From CAMYLY01 sp036397755 (GTDB lineage Bacteria > Gemmatimonadota > Gemmatimonadetes > Gemmatimonadales > GWC2-71-9): a stretch of DNA of 64,000 nt. Shown here piece after piece: positions 45,723-53,744 of this stretch (its first letter is position 1; each line of letters begins with the position of its first letter). The stretch lies in assembly GCA_036397755.1 (NCBI GenBank), contig DASWII010000012.1, positions 1 through 64,000 of the forward strand. The letters run 5' to 3'. Below the pieces are notes generated by a model, which worked only from the letters and a program-made list of their open reading frames with translations, had not been told where the DNA came from and ran no database searches. Position numbers and translations under genes: made by a program.

Positions 45723-46355
45723 CTAGTCAGTTCCGTCAAGCCGATCCCGCACAGCCCGCCACGCGGCTGTTTCGACCTCCGCCGGCCCACGGTTGGCATC
45801 GACGTGGACGACGCCCGGGCCCGCCGCCTTCGCGAACTCGAGCGCGACGCGCGCGTGCAGCGCCGCGTCGGCGCCTTCGATGCGGTCAGGCTCTTTACCC
45901 TGCGCCCGCTGGCGCTCCCTGCCGATCGCCGGATCCACATCGAGCACGAGCGTGAGGTGTGGTCGCATACCTTGGGTGGCGATGTCGTTGGCCGCCAGGA
46001 CCGCGGCGCGGTGGAGCCCTCGGCCCGCCACCTGATACGCCAGCGTGCTCAAGTCGAACCGATCCGTGACCACCACAGTCTCCTCGTCCGCCAGCGCCGG
46101 AGCGATGACGTCACGTACCAGTTCGGCCCGCGCCGCCAGCATGAGGAACAGCTCGGCGGCGGGCGTCCAACTCACATCCCCACGGTTCAGCACGAGGTCG
46201 CGCAGCAATTCCGCGCGCGGCGTGCCGCCCGGTTCGCGGACCGCGACCACCCGACGGCCGGATGCCTCGAGCCGCGCGACCAGCGCCGCGACGAGCGAGG
46301 TCTTGCCCGCGCCCTCAGGTCCCTCGACGGACACGAAGAAGCCCACAGTGTTCAA
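45723..46355 (-). CDS. tmk: Thymidylate kinase
   Basis: Phosphorylates dTMP to dTDP. About 210 residues. P-loop is FVSVEGPEGAGKTSL; the substrate loop is VREPGGTPRAELLR; the DRF motif is VVVTDRFDLSTLAYQ; late helix HARVALEFAKAAG. TTG 46355 overlaps the previous stop by four bases; GTG 46346 is an alternative start. It lies in the rpmE-prfA operon. Confidence 0.94.
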   Translation of the reverse strand: MNTVGFFVSVEGPEGAGKTSLVAALVARLEASGRRVVAVREPGGTPRAELLRDLVLNRGDVSWTPAAELFLMLAARAELVRDVIAPALADEETVVVTDRFDLSTLAYQVAGRGLHRAAVLAANDIATQGMRPHLTLVLDVDPAIGRERQRAQGKEPDRIEGADAALHARVALEFAKAAGPGVVHVDANRGPAEVETAAWRAVRDRLDGTD

Positions 46356-46705
46356 CTCAGCGTGATGATGGAACTCTCGGCGCCCTTCTGCATCCCTTCC
46401 ATGATCCGCTCCTGCACCTGCATCATCAACTTGTCGAAATTCGACTGCGCCACCACGAGCTGCTGGTAGCGCGTGTCGGTCTGGACTTCGCCGAAGATGC
46501 GATTGTATTCATCGACATCCTTCTCCGCCGGCTCCCGGCCTTCGGCCGCCTGGCGCTGTAGATCCTCGGCCAACGCCTCCATCCGATCGAACTTGAGCCG
46601 CAGATCCCCCGCGGCCTCCATGGCGTCTCGCGACCGCTTGAGCGCCTTGAACTCCTCCGTCTGACCAATCATCCGCCCCAACTCGTGTGCCTTTTCACCG
46701 AACAC
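46352..46705 (-). CDS. YlbF/YmcA-like (Com_YlbF) helical protein
   Basis: 117 residues, almost wholly helical and charged, e.g. AHELGRMIGQTEEFKALKRSR and the second half NRIFGEVQTDTRYQQLVVAQ. Length and pattern fit the YlbF/YheA family, whose Bacillus members join a complex that helps RNase Y. A similar role here is a guess. GTG 46705 starts six bases after the prmC stop; the end overlaps tmk. Confidence 0.75.
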   Translation of the reverse strand: MFGEKAHELGRMIGQTEEFKALKRSRDAMEAAGDLRLKFDRMEALAEDLQRQAAEGREPAEKDVDEYNRIFGEVQTDTRYQQLVVAQSNFDKLMMQVQERIMEGMQKGAESSIITLS

Positions 46706-46711
46706 GTCGAC

Positions 46712-47590
46712 TTACTCCCGCGTTGAAATCAGGTAGCGTGGCCGGCCGAACACATCGTGCTCGATCCGGGCGTCAGGCCAGCCGGCCGCGCGCGCGAACT
46801 GCAGGGCCGTCTCGGCGCGTCCAGCGTCGATTTCGACGGCCAGCAAGCCGCCGCGCCGGAGGACGCTCCGGACCGCCGCCACCAGCGCCCGTATGTGGTA
46901 CATCCCATCCGCTCCACCGTCGAGCGCCTCGTGCGGCTCGAACGCGCGCACCGACCGGTCGAGCCTCGCGAGTTCGTCCGTCGCAATGTAGGGAGGGTTG
47001 CTGACGACCGCGTCCACGCCGTCAGGCCGGATCCCCTGCACCAGAAAGCAGCGAAGCAGATGGGCGCCCGGTGGTGAACCGGCGCGTTCCACGTTGCGGC
47101 CGGCAACTCTCAGCGCTGCGGCAGACACGTCCGTGGCGATCACCGTCGCAAACCGGCCCTCGGCGGCGAGACTCAACGCGACGCACCCGCTTCCGGTCCC
47201 CACATCGATCACCGACCCCCACGGACCGTCCCCCCACCGACGCGCGGACCACCGCAATACATGCTCCACGAGGCCTTCCGTTTCCGGACGGGGAATGAGC
47301 ACGTCGGCGTTCACCGACAGGGTGACCGTCCGAAAGGCCGCCATTCCCAGCACGTACGCGAGCGGTTCCCCGCGGCGGCGCCGTTCCACCGCGTCCCACA
47401 CCTTCGCCACCGCGGCGGCGGGCCAGGCACGGTCCCCGGTCCACAGCTCCGCCGCGCTGAGCCCCACCACACCTTGCACGAGCAAGCGCGCTTCGCGGCC
47501 AGCGGCCGCCACCCCACCCTCGCGGAGCGCACGCGCCACGTCAGCCAGGGCTGCCCCGGACGCCGTCGCCACCGCGTCAGGACCGCGCAT
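46712..47590 (-). CDS. prmC: Release-factor glutamine N5-methyltransferase
   Basis: Methylates the GGQ glutamine of RF1/RF2 using SAM. 292 residues. N-terminal helical domain; LIPRPETEGLVEHVL; SAM loop VIDVGTGSGCVALSLA; catalytic DAVVSNPPYIATDEL; AFEPHEALDGGADGM. It lies directly after its substrate gene prfA, overlapping it by 14 bases. Confidence 0.96.
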   Translation of the reverse strand: MRGPDAVATASGAALADVARALREGGVAAAGREARLLVQGVVGLSAAELWTGDRAWPAAAVAKVWDAVERRRRGEPLAYVLGMAAFRTVTLSVNADVLIPRPETEGLVEHVLRWSARRWGDGPWGSVIDVGTGSGCVALSLAAEGRFATVIATDVSAAALRVAGRNVERAGSPPGAHLLRCFLVQGIRPDGVDAVVSNPPYIATDELARLDRSVRAFEPHEALDGGADGMYHIRALVAAVRSVLRRGGLLAVEIDAGRAETALQFARAAGWPDARIEHDVFGRPRYLISTRE

Positions 47591-48635
47591 GTTCGTCCCT
47601 GGCCGCCTGGCGCAACGCCTCGATCATCTCATCGAGATCGCCCTCGAGCACCGCCTCGAGCCGATGGAGCGTGAGCCCGATGCGGTGATCGGTCACACGG
47701 TTCTGGGGGAAATTGTACGTCCGGATCTTGGCGGAGCGATCACCCGAGCCGACCATCGCGCGACGCTCGCGGGCGCGATCCGCCTCCTGCGCGGCGATGG
47801 TCCGATCCAGCAGCCGCGCCCTCAGCACCTCCAGCGCGCGGATCTTGTTCTGCAGCTGGGACTTCTGGTCCTGGCACTGCACCACCAGGCCGGACGGGAG
47901 ATGCGTGACTCGGACCGCGCTGTCCGTCGTATTGACACTCTGGCCCCCAGGTCCTGACGATCGAAACACGTCGATCTTCAGGTCCTTCTCTTCGATCTTC
48001 ACGTCCACCTCCTCAGCCTCGGGAAGGACCGCCACCGTCGCGGCGGACGTGTGGATGCGGCCCTGCGCCTCCGTCACCGGGACTCGCTGCACGCGGTGCA
48101 CGCCCGACTCGCGCCGCAAGCGTCCGTACGCCTGCTCCCCCGCGACTTTGAAGATCGCCTCACGCACGCCGCCGAGCGCTCCCTCGGAGAGCTCGACGAT
48201 CTCGACCTTCCAGTCCTGACGCTCGGCATAGCGCTGGTACATGCGCAGCAGGTCCGATGCGAAGAGCGCGGCCTCGTCACCGCCCGTACCTGCCCGGATC
48301 TCCACGATCGTGTCACGGTCGTCCAGGGGATCCGGCGGGGTGAGCAGCTCCGCCAGTTCAGCCTGGAGGGACTCCAACCGGGGCTGGATGCGCGCGATGT
48401 CCGCGCGAGCGAGCTCCGCCATCTCGGCGTCGTCATCGTGCGCCAGCAACCGGGCGTCCGCCAACTCCCGCTCGAGTTTCAGGCGCTCGTCGGCCGTCCG
48501 GCGAATCCGGTCGAGCCTGGCGTGCTCACGACCTAATGCCTTGAGCTTACCAGGGTTACGCGTTGTATTGGGATCGGCGAGCTCGCGCTCCAGTTCGGCA
48601 GCGCGAGCAAGCGCGGCCTCGAGCCGCGCCCTCAT
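47577..48635 (-). CDS. prfA: Peptide chain release factor 1
   Basis: 352 residues, reads UAA/UAG. The catalytic loop is RSSGPGGQSVNTTDSAVRVT. The anticodon-like tripeptide PxT appears as RVPVTEAQGRIHTSAA (PVT), which marks RF1 rather than RF2. An N-terminal helical domain with MRARLEAALARAAELEREL starts at ATG 48635, two bases after the rpmE stop. prmC follows. Confidence 0.97.
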   Translation of the reverse strand: MRARLEAALARAAELERELADPNTTRNPGKLKALGREHARLDRIRRTADERLKLERELADARLLAHDDDAEMAELARADIARIQPRLESLQAELAELLTPPDPLDDRDTIVEIRAGTGGDEAALFASDLLRMYQRYAERQDWKVEIVELSEGALGGVREAIFKVAGEQAYGRLRRESGVHRVQRVPVTEAQGRIHTSAATVAVLPEAEEVDVKIEEKDLKIDVFRSSGPGGQSVNTTDSAVRVTHLPSGLVVQCQDQKSQLQNKIRALEVLRARLLDRTIAAQEADRARERRAMVGSGDRSAKIRTYNFPQNRVTDHRIGLTLHRLEAVLEGDLDEMIEALRQAARDEHARS

Positions 48636-48637
48636 GG

Positions 48638-48850
48638 TTACGCCTCGTTGCTTGTCGCCTGATACCGCTGGCGAAACCGTTCAACTCGGCCGGCGGTGTC
48701 GACCAGCTTCTGCTTACCCGTAAAGAACGGGTGACAGCGGGCGCAAATCTCGACGTGGATGTGCGACATCGTCGATCGGGTCTCGAACGTGTTGCCGCAC
48801 GCGCACTGCACCACGCAGCGCTCGTAGGTGGGATGGATATCTGCCTTCAC
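48638..48850 (-). CDS. rpmE: Ribosomal protein bL31, zinc-binding form
   Basis: About 70 residues. It starts at GTG 48850 (VKADIHPTYERCVVQCACG) with AGGAG nine bases upstream, which fits the family better than any longer start. The cysteines in CACGNTFETR and EICARCHPFFTGKQ show the C+ zinc form, often controlled by Zur. First gene of a seven-gene minus-strand operon. Confidence 0.95.
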   Translation of the reverse strand: MKADIHPTYERCVVQCACGNTFETRSTMSHIHVEICARCHPFFTGKQKLVDTAGRVERFRQRYQATSNEA

Positions 48851-48881
48851 GACCGTTGGCTCCTGACCATAAAACACATGT

Positions 48882-48902
48882 GCCCGGCGGGGATCACCGG
48901 GC
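48882..48902 (-). other. Stem-loop in the rpmE leader
   Basis: A six-bp GCCCGG/CCGGGC stem with a nine-base loop lies just inside the predicted 5' end of the rpmE mRNA, before its ribosome-binding site. It may regulate bL31 translation or protect the mRNA end; no known leader class was recognised. Confidence 0.4.
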
Positions 48903-48907
48903 GCGGA

Positions 48908-48937
48908 AATATAGTCAGCGCAGCGACTTGGAGGCAA
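48908..48937 (-). promoter_or_regulatory. rpmE operon promoter
   Basis: On the minus strand TTGCCT (48932-48937), an 18-bp spacer and TATATT (48908-48913). The expected transcription start near 48901 gives a leader of about 50 bases. It lies back to back with the Crp/Fnr promoter. Confidence 0.6.
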
Positions 48938-48957
48938 CCGAAGAGAGCTTGCCCGAA

Positions 48958-48986
48958 TTGACAGCCCCGGGGGCGGGCGATAACCT
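48958..48986 (+). promoter_or_regulatory. Consensus sigma-70-type promoter of the Crp/Fnr gene, giving a leaderless mRNA
   Basis: Perfect TTGACA (48958-48963), a 17-bp spacer and TAACCT (48981-48986). The expected transcription start at about 48993 is two bases from ATG 48995, and there is no Shine-Dalgarno. Confidence 0.65.
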
Positions 48987-48994
48987 TGCCTCCA

Positions 48995-49693
48995 ATGACC
49001 ACCGCCTCGTCAACGGGCTCGGATTCCGCGATCGAGCAACTGCGGAGAGTGCCGCTGTTTGCGCACCTGAGCGACATCGAACTCGGACGCATTCGCCAGG
49101 CGGTGCGAGAGAAGGGCTACCCCCGAGGCAGCGTCATTCTCTTCGAGCACGACCCCGGCGACGCGCTGTACGTCGTCATCGGAGGACAGGTGAAGGTGGT
49201 CCTCATCGCCGAGGACGGGCGCGAAGTGATTCTCGCGCTGTTGAAGGAGGGGGACTTCTTCGGCGAGATGTCGCTGATCGACGACCAGCCGCGTTCGGCC
49301 CACGTCATCGCCACCGAAGACGCCCAGCTGCTGGTCCTGCGCCGCGACGACTTCCTGGCGTGCATGGACGACATGCCGCGCATCGCGTTGGGATTGCTCC
49401 GAGCCCTGTCCCGCCGGCTGCGGCAGGCCGACGACAAGATTGGCGGTCTCGTGCTGCTCGACGTGAACGGACGCCTTGCGCGTTTGCTCCTCGACCTAGC
49501 CGACGAGGATGACGGGCAGCACATTACCAGGCGCGTCACTCATCACACCTTGGCGCAGATGATCGGGTCCAGTCGGGAGACGGTCTCGCGCACGCTGCGA
49601 GACCTCTCGGCTCGCGGTTTAATCGAAGTTGGACGCAAGCAGATGGTCATCCGCGATCGGGGCGGGCTCGAGGCCCTGGCAGGGATCATGTGA
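48995..49693 (+). CDS. Crp/Fnr-family transcriptional regulator
   Basis: About 232 residues. The cyclic-nucleotide-binding fold has FEHDPGDALYVVIGGQV and FFGEMSLIDDQPRSAHVIA (the PRSA position binds cAMP in Crp), a long dimer helix, then a winged helix with LAQMIGSSRETVSRTLRDL. No N-terminal Cys cluster is present, so it is not an Fe-S Fnr. ATG 48995 was taken; an in-frame TTG three codons earlier overlaps the -10 element. Targets are unknown. It is divergent from rpmE across about 140 bp. Confidence 0.92.
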   Translation: MTTASSTGSDSAIEQLRRVPLFAHLSDIELGRIRQAVREKGYPRGSVILFEHDPGDALYVVIGGQVKVVLIAEDGREVILALLKEGDFFGEMSLIDDQPRSAHVIATEDAQLLVLRRDDFLACMDDMPRIALGLLRALSRRLRQADDKIGGLVLLDVNGRLARLLLDLADEDDGQHITRRVTHHTLAQMIGSSRETVSRTLRDLSARGLIEVGRKQMVIRDRGGLEALAGIM

Positions 49694-49782
49694 GCCTTGT
49701 CACCCCGGTGCGGTGATGGTGCGTATAGCATGGTGGCGGCGCTGAGGCATACTTTGACACTCGTACATACGCGAACGGTCGG

Positions 49783-50652
49783 ATGGCCTATACCCTGACC
49801 ATTTGGGGGGTTCGAGGATCGGTCCCCACGCCCGGGCCGCGGACGACGCGCTACGGCGGGAATACGTCGTGTGTTTGCGTTCACCGGGAGGGGGCCAATG
49901 GTCGCCAAGAGGTGATCCTCGACGCGGGCACCGGGGTGCGTGTGCTCGGCGCCGAGCTGGTCAACCGAGGCAACGGCAGCCTGCAGCTCGACTTGCTGCT
50001 CAGCCACACGCACTGGGACCATATCCAGGGCATCCCGTTCTTCTCGCCGCTGTTCAGCGAGGGGAATCAAGTCCGGGTCTGGGGGGCAAAGCAGGGCGAC
50101 ACCGACCTGTCGGTGATTCTGCGGCAGCAGATGAACCCGGTAGTGTTTCCGGTCCCGCTCGACGAGATCGCGGCGGACCTGCGCGTTGCGCACGTCGAAC
50201 CGGGGCGGTTCGAGATCGACGGGTTCCAGGTGGACGCCATGCGGTTGCGGCACCCCGGCAACACGTTGGGGTATCGCCTCACACCCGTGGACGGCGGTGC
50301 GAGCGTCGCCTTCGTCCCGGACAATGAACTGGGACCGGGGGGCGTTTATGGGGAGCCGGAAGACTGGCGGGAGCAGTTCGTCCGGTTCTTGCAGGGAGTA
50401 GATGTACTGGTCCACGACGCGATGTTTCGCGCGGAGGACTTGGAGCAGTTCAGCGGCTGGGGCCATTCGTCACCGAGCGAGGCCATCGCCGTGGCGGCCG
50501 AAGCCGGGGTCAAGCGCCTGGTGCTGTTCCATCATCGGCCGGAGCACGACGATGATGTCATGGACCGGCTGCTGGAAGACGCCCAGCGGGAAGCGCACGA
50601 CTTGGGCGTGGAAGTGGCGGCGGCGGTCGAGGGTATGCACATCAGCCTCTGA
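49783..50652 (+). CDS. Metallo-beta-lactamase-fold hydrolase (phosphodiesterase-like)
   Basis: 289 residues. Starts MAYTLTIWGVRGSVPTPG; Gly-rich TTRYGGNTSCVCV; DAGTG; metal motif LLSHTHWDHIQGIPFF; later VLVHDAMF and VKRLVLFHHRP, which carry the remaining ligands. The WGVRGS start and HTHWDH motif place it in the bacterial cNMP-phosphodiesterase/PhnP-like MBL branch. The gene next to it encodes a Crp-type regulator, so cyclic nucleotide turnover is possible but unproven. Weak ribosome-binding site. Confidence 0.85.
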   Translation: MAYTLTIWGVRGSVPTPGPRTTRYGGNTSCVCVHREGANGRQEVILDAGTGVRVLGAELVNRGNGSLQLDLLLSHTHWDHIQGIPFFSPLFSEGNQVRVWGAKQGDTDLSVILRQQMNPVVFPVPLDEIAADLRVAHVEPGRFEIDGFQVDAMRLRHPGNTLGYRLTPVDGGASVAFVPDNELGPGGVYGEPEDWREQFVRFLQGVDVLVHDAMFRAEDLEQFSGWGHSSPSEAIAVAAEAGVKRLVLFHHRPEHDDDVMDRLLEDAQREAHDLGVEVAAAVEGMHISL

Positions 50653-50669
50653 CGATGGAGGAGAAGGTC

Positions 50670-51365
50670 ATGAACAAGCGAGCGATACTCACGGTGGCAC
50701 TGGCACTCGTGTTCGGGTTGCCGGCGGCGGGCCTAGCACAGGACACGCGTCCGGGCATCGCGGTCATTCCGTTCGTCAACGGTGGCTCGATCGGCGCCGA
50801 ACCTGACGATTTCGCGGCGTTCGAACTCGGACTGCAGGAGCTCCTCATCACGGAGCTTGCGATGAATTCCAGTCTCCGCGTCGTGGAACGTGGCCGGATC
50901 AAGGACCTCATGGCCGAACAGGATCTCGGCGCGAGCGGACGGGTCGACGCGAGCACGGCTGCCCAGATCGGGAAGCTGGTCGGTGCCAAGTACACGATCA
51001 TGGGTGGGTTCATCGAGGTGAACAACTCCCTCACGCTGACCGCGCGCGTGGTGGACGGTGAAACGGCCGAGATCGTGAAGGCCGACCGCGTCCGCGGCGG
51101 GCGGGACGACATCTACGCGATGTCCGTGGATCTCGCCGACCAGCTCACGCGGGGCTTGAACCTCCCGGCGCTGGAGCGGCAGGCGCTCAATGAGCGCCGC
51201 GAGCGCGAGATCCCGGGTGACGCGGTGCGGCTCTACACCAAGGCACTGCTGTATCAGGAGCGCGGCCAAACGGACCGGGCGGTCGAGCTCTTCCGGCAGG
51301 TGGTGACGGAGTTCCCGCAATACACCGAGGCCCGTGACGCGCTGCAGCAAATCGGCCGCGGGTAG
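50670..51365 (+). CDS. CsgG-like periplasmic protein with C-terminal TPR
   Basis: About 231 residues. ATG 50670 has GGAGGAGAAGG just upstream and gives a signal peptide (AILTVALALVFGLPAAGLA, then QD). Residues 27-165 show the CsgG/FlgO-type fold: IAVIPFVNGG, LQELLITELAMNSSLRVVER, AQIGKLVGAKYTIMGGFIE. A TPR-like repeat ends it (AVRLYTKALLYQERGQTDRA). There is no lipobox, unlike real CsgG, so it is probably a soluble periplasmic relative. It heads the Mla-type genes. Confidence 0.82.
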   Translation: MNKRAILTVALALVFGLPAAGLAQDTRPGIAVIPFVNGGSIGAEPDDFAAFELGLQELLITELAMNSSLRVVERGRIKDLMAEQDLGASGRVDASTAAQIGKLVGAKYTIMGGFIEVNNSLTLTARVVDGETAEIVKADRVRGGRDDIYAMSVDLADQLTRGLNLPALERQALNERREREIPGDAVRLYTKALLYQERGQTDRAVELFRQVVTEFPQYTEARDALQQIGRG

Positions 51366-51383
51366 GCGGCCCGTCGCCCGGGT

Positions 51384-52163
51384 GTGATCGCGCCCGTTGC
51401 CGCCCTCGGACGCGGAGTAGCGCGCTCGATCTCCCGCCTGGGAGCCCTGGCGCGCTTCTTCGTGCGTACCATTGTTGCGGTGCCGACCATGACCGGTGCC
51501 GGGCGCCGAGTCGCCTTCCGCGTTCTCGTCAAACAGATCTGGTTTACGGCCGTCCAGGCCGTCCCGCTCCTCGTCATTCTCGCGTCGATCCTCAGCTTTC
51601 TCGTGATCTCGCAGGCGGTTCGCGAACTGGGTCGGATCGGCGCGACCGAACTGATCGGCAGCCTCATGGTGGTCGCCATCGTGCGCGAACTCGGGCCGCT
51701 GCTGACGGCGATGGTGGTGGCGGGGCGATCCGGCACCGCGATCGCCGCCGAGTTGGCCACCAACAAGGTGATGGGCGAGTTGAACGCGCTCGAGGGAATG
51801 GGCATCGATCCTTGGCACTACCTGGTGCTGCCCCGGTTTGGGGCGGCGATTCTCTCGATCTCAGGGTTGATCGTGTTCTTCGACGTCGTGGCGGTGCTGG
51901 CCGGGTTCGTGGCGGTCGCGGGAGCCGGGATGACGGCGGCGAGGTATTTCGACATCGTCCTGGCGTCGCTCACGTTTCGCGATGTGTGGATGAGCGTGGT
52001 GAAGGGTGTGGTGTTCGGCACGATTGCCGGAATGATCCCCAGCTTCGCCGGCATGGCGGTGCGGGGCGCCTCCACCGAGGTTCCCATTGCCGCCAGCCAG
52101 GCCGTGGTCGGGAGCATCTTCTTCATCTTTCTCGGCTCCGGCGTGTTTGTGCTCTTGTCATGA
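51384..52163 (+). CDS. mlaE: MlaE-type ABC lipid-transport permease
   Basis: 259 residues, inner membrane. Several hydrophobic helices and the family block VAIVRELGPLLTAMVVAGRSG followed by AIAAELATNKVMGELNALEG and GIDPWHYLVLPRFGA. It would form the membrane core of an MCE phospholipid transporter with the MlaF- and MlaD-like proteins downstream. GTG 51384; it overlaps the next gene by four bases (ATGA). Confidence 0.93.
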   Translation: MIAPVAALGRGVARSISRLGALARFFVRTIVAVPTMTGAGRRVAFRVLVKQIWFTAVQAVPLLVILASILSFLVISQAVRELGRIGATELIGSLMVVAIVRELGPLLTAMVVAGRSGTAIAAELATNKVMGELNALEGMGIDPWHYLVLPRFGAAILSISGLIVFFDVVAVLAGFVAVAGAGMTAARYFDIVLASLTFRDVWMSVVKGVVFGTIAGMIPSFAGMAVRGASTEVPIAASQAVVGSIFFIFLGSGVFVLLS

Positions 52164-52834
52164 ACGAGCCTCCCATTCTGTTTGAAGCTGTCGCGATTCC
52201 CGGGATTCCCGACGGGGGCTTCTCACTCGAGGTCGCCGCCCTCAGCACCACGCTCATCCAGGCGCCCGAAGCAAGTGGCGTGGACCTGCTCAGCCGCTAT
52301 GCGCTCGGCCTGGTGCGACCCGCGAGCGGGCGGGTCCTGCTCCTGGGGAAGGACGTCGCGGCACTGCCTCGCCGAGCGGCGCTCGCCTTCCGCCGCAACG
52401 TCGGATACCTTCCTGCCGGCGACGGGTTGATGCAGAACTTGTCCCTGCGCGACAATGTCGCCCTCCCGCTCCGGTTCGGAAGCCGGATGTCCGAGGGAGA
52501 TATCGCCGGGCGGGTGAGCGTGATTCTCGGCCAATTCCGCTTGGCCGGCGCCGGAGATCGTCGGCCCGCCGACGTGACCGATGAGATGCGCCGACGCACG
52601 GCGCTCGCGCGGGCTCTGGCGTTCGATCCGCCGGTCGTATTGATGGAAGACCCGTTTGACGGGCTCACTACCAGAGCGAGCACCGAGCTGCTGACGATCG
52701 CGCGCGGCGGAGAGTCCGATGACGGCTCACGGCGAACGGTATTCATCACGGGACAGCAAGTACCAAGTGTGGTTGAGCGGCGTATCGAGTGGCGTTTTCG
52801 CCTGCACCGTGGCGAGCTCGAACACGATGCGTAA
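52160..52834 (+). CDS. MlaF-like ABC ATPase with degenerate nucleotide-binding motifs
   Basis: 224 residues in the position of MlaF. The ABC fold is recognisable from RRNVGYLPAGDGLMQNLSLR and NVALPLRFGSRMSEGDIAGR. However, the P-loop region reads LIQAPEASGVDLLSRY (34-46) without GxxGxGK(S/T); the signature region is ADVTDEMRRRTALARAL instead of LSGGQ; the Q-loop Gln is missing; Walker B reads VVLMEDPFDGLT. It therefore probably binds ATP poorly or not at all. The frame is intact, so it is conserved as a protein, not a pseudogene. Partner genes lie on both sides. Confidence 0.85.
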   Translation: MNEPPILFEAVAIPGIPDGGFSLEVAALSTTLIQAPEASGVDLLSRYALGLVRPASGRVLLLGKDVAALPRRAALAFRRNVGYLPAGDGLMQNLSLRDNVALPLRFGSRMSEGDIAGRVSVILGQFRLAGAGDRRPADVTDEMRRRTALARALAFDPPVVLMEDPFDGLTTRASTELLTIARGGESDDGSRRTVFITGQQVPSVVERRIEWRFRLHRGELEHDA

Positions 52835-52856
52835 CTAGCAACGGGAGCGACGGACC

Positions 52857-53741
52857 CTGGAACGCACGGACTTCTTTGTCGGGCTCTTTCTCGTCATCAG
52901 CGTTGGCGTCATTCTGGGTGCCCTCGTGCTCACGAGCGGGGTGCTCGAAGGACGCTACAGTCTGATCATGCGGATGGAGCAGGCGGAAGGCATCTCGCAG
53001 GATACGCGGGTGATGCTGCAAGGCCTGGAGATCGGCCGCGTCACGACCGTCAATCCACAGCGGGATTCCACCAGCGGCACGCTCACCTTCCTTGCCACGC
53101 TCTCGGTGCGCGAGCGCTTTCCGGATGGGACGCGACTCTCCCTTCCCACGGGGACGTCGGCGGCCATCACCCAGGCGGGCGTGTTGGGTGGCACGGTGAT
53201 TCAGCTCAAGATGCCAGACCGGGTCATCGGCGTACCCGACCTCCAGCCGGATGACACCATTCGGGCGGAGCGCACGCCCAGTACGATGGATGCGCTCGGC
53301 GACATCGCGGCGCGGTTCCGCGAGGACGTCGCCGCGACCCTGGAGGAGACCAAGACCCTGCTGCAGGAGACCACGCGGCTCGTCGCGACGACGCGTGGGG
53401 CTATCGACGTGACAACGCCGCAACTCATGGAAGTCATGGACCGACTTGCCGAGAACCTGAATCGGACCGATCATATCCTGGCGGAGTTGAGCCCACGGGT
53501 CGGGCCGATTGCGGACAGCATCTCGGTGACGGTCGGGAGCACACGCACGTTGGTCATGGAACTACAGACGCTCGTCGCCAGTACCAACGCGATGACCAAC
53601 GAGAATCGCGACGCCATCACGAGTATCGTGGCGAGCTTCGATCGCACCGCGCAGATCCTGGCGCACTTTGCGGACCAGGTGAGTCGACGCCCCCTGCGGC
53701 TCCTCACCGGAGTGAAGCCCGCGGACACCACGAATCGGTAA
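52857..53741 (+). CDS. mlaD: MCE/MlaD-family substrate-binding protein, apparently starting at CTG
   Basis: About 294 residues. The membrane anchor DFFVGLFLVISVGVILGALV lies directly after CTG 52857, and a stop sits in frame at 52836-52838. There is no ATG, GTG or TTG before GTG 52926, which would cut away the anchor. GGGAG lies nine bases upstream. The MCE domain (about 37-135) shows QGLEIGRVTTVNPQR, GTSAAITQAGVLGGTVIQL; a long helical region follows (about 150-280), as in other MCE proteins. It would bridge lipid across the periplasm. Confidence 0.9.
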   Translation: MERTDFFVGLFLVISVGVILGALVLTSGVLEGRYSLIMRMEQAEGISQDTRVMLQGLEIGRVTTVNPQRDSTSGTLTFLATLSVRERFPDGTRLSLPTGTSAAITQAGVLGGTVIQLKMPDRVIGVPDLQPDDTIRAERTPSTMDALGDIAARFREDVAATLEETKTLLQETTRLVATTRGAIDVTTPQLMEVMDRLAENLNRTDHILAELSPRVGPIADSISVTVGSTRTLVMELQTLVASTNAMTNENRDAITSIVASFDRTAQILAHFADQVSRRPLRLLTGVKPADTTNR

Positions 53742-53744
53742 CGC

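Noticed and set aside
49754..49759. TTGACA upstream of the MBL gene at 49783
   Set aside because: No -10 hexamer lies at 16-19 bp; GGTCGG occupies that place.
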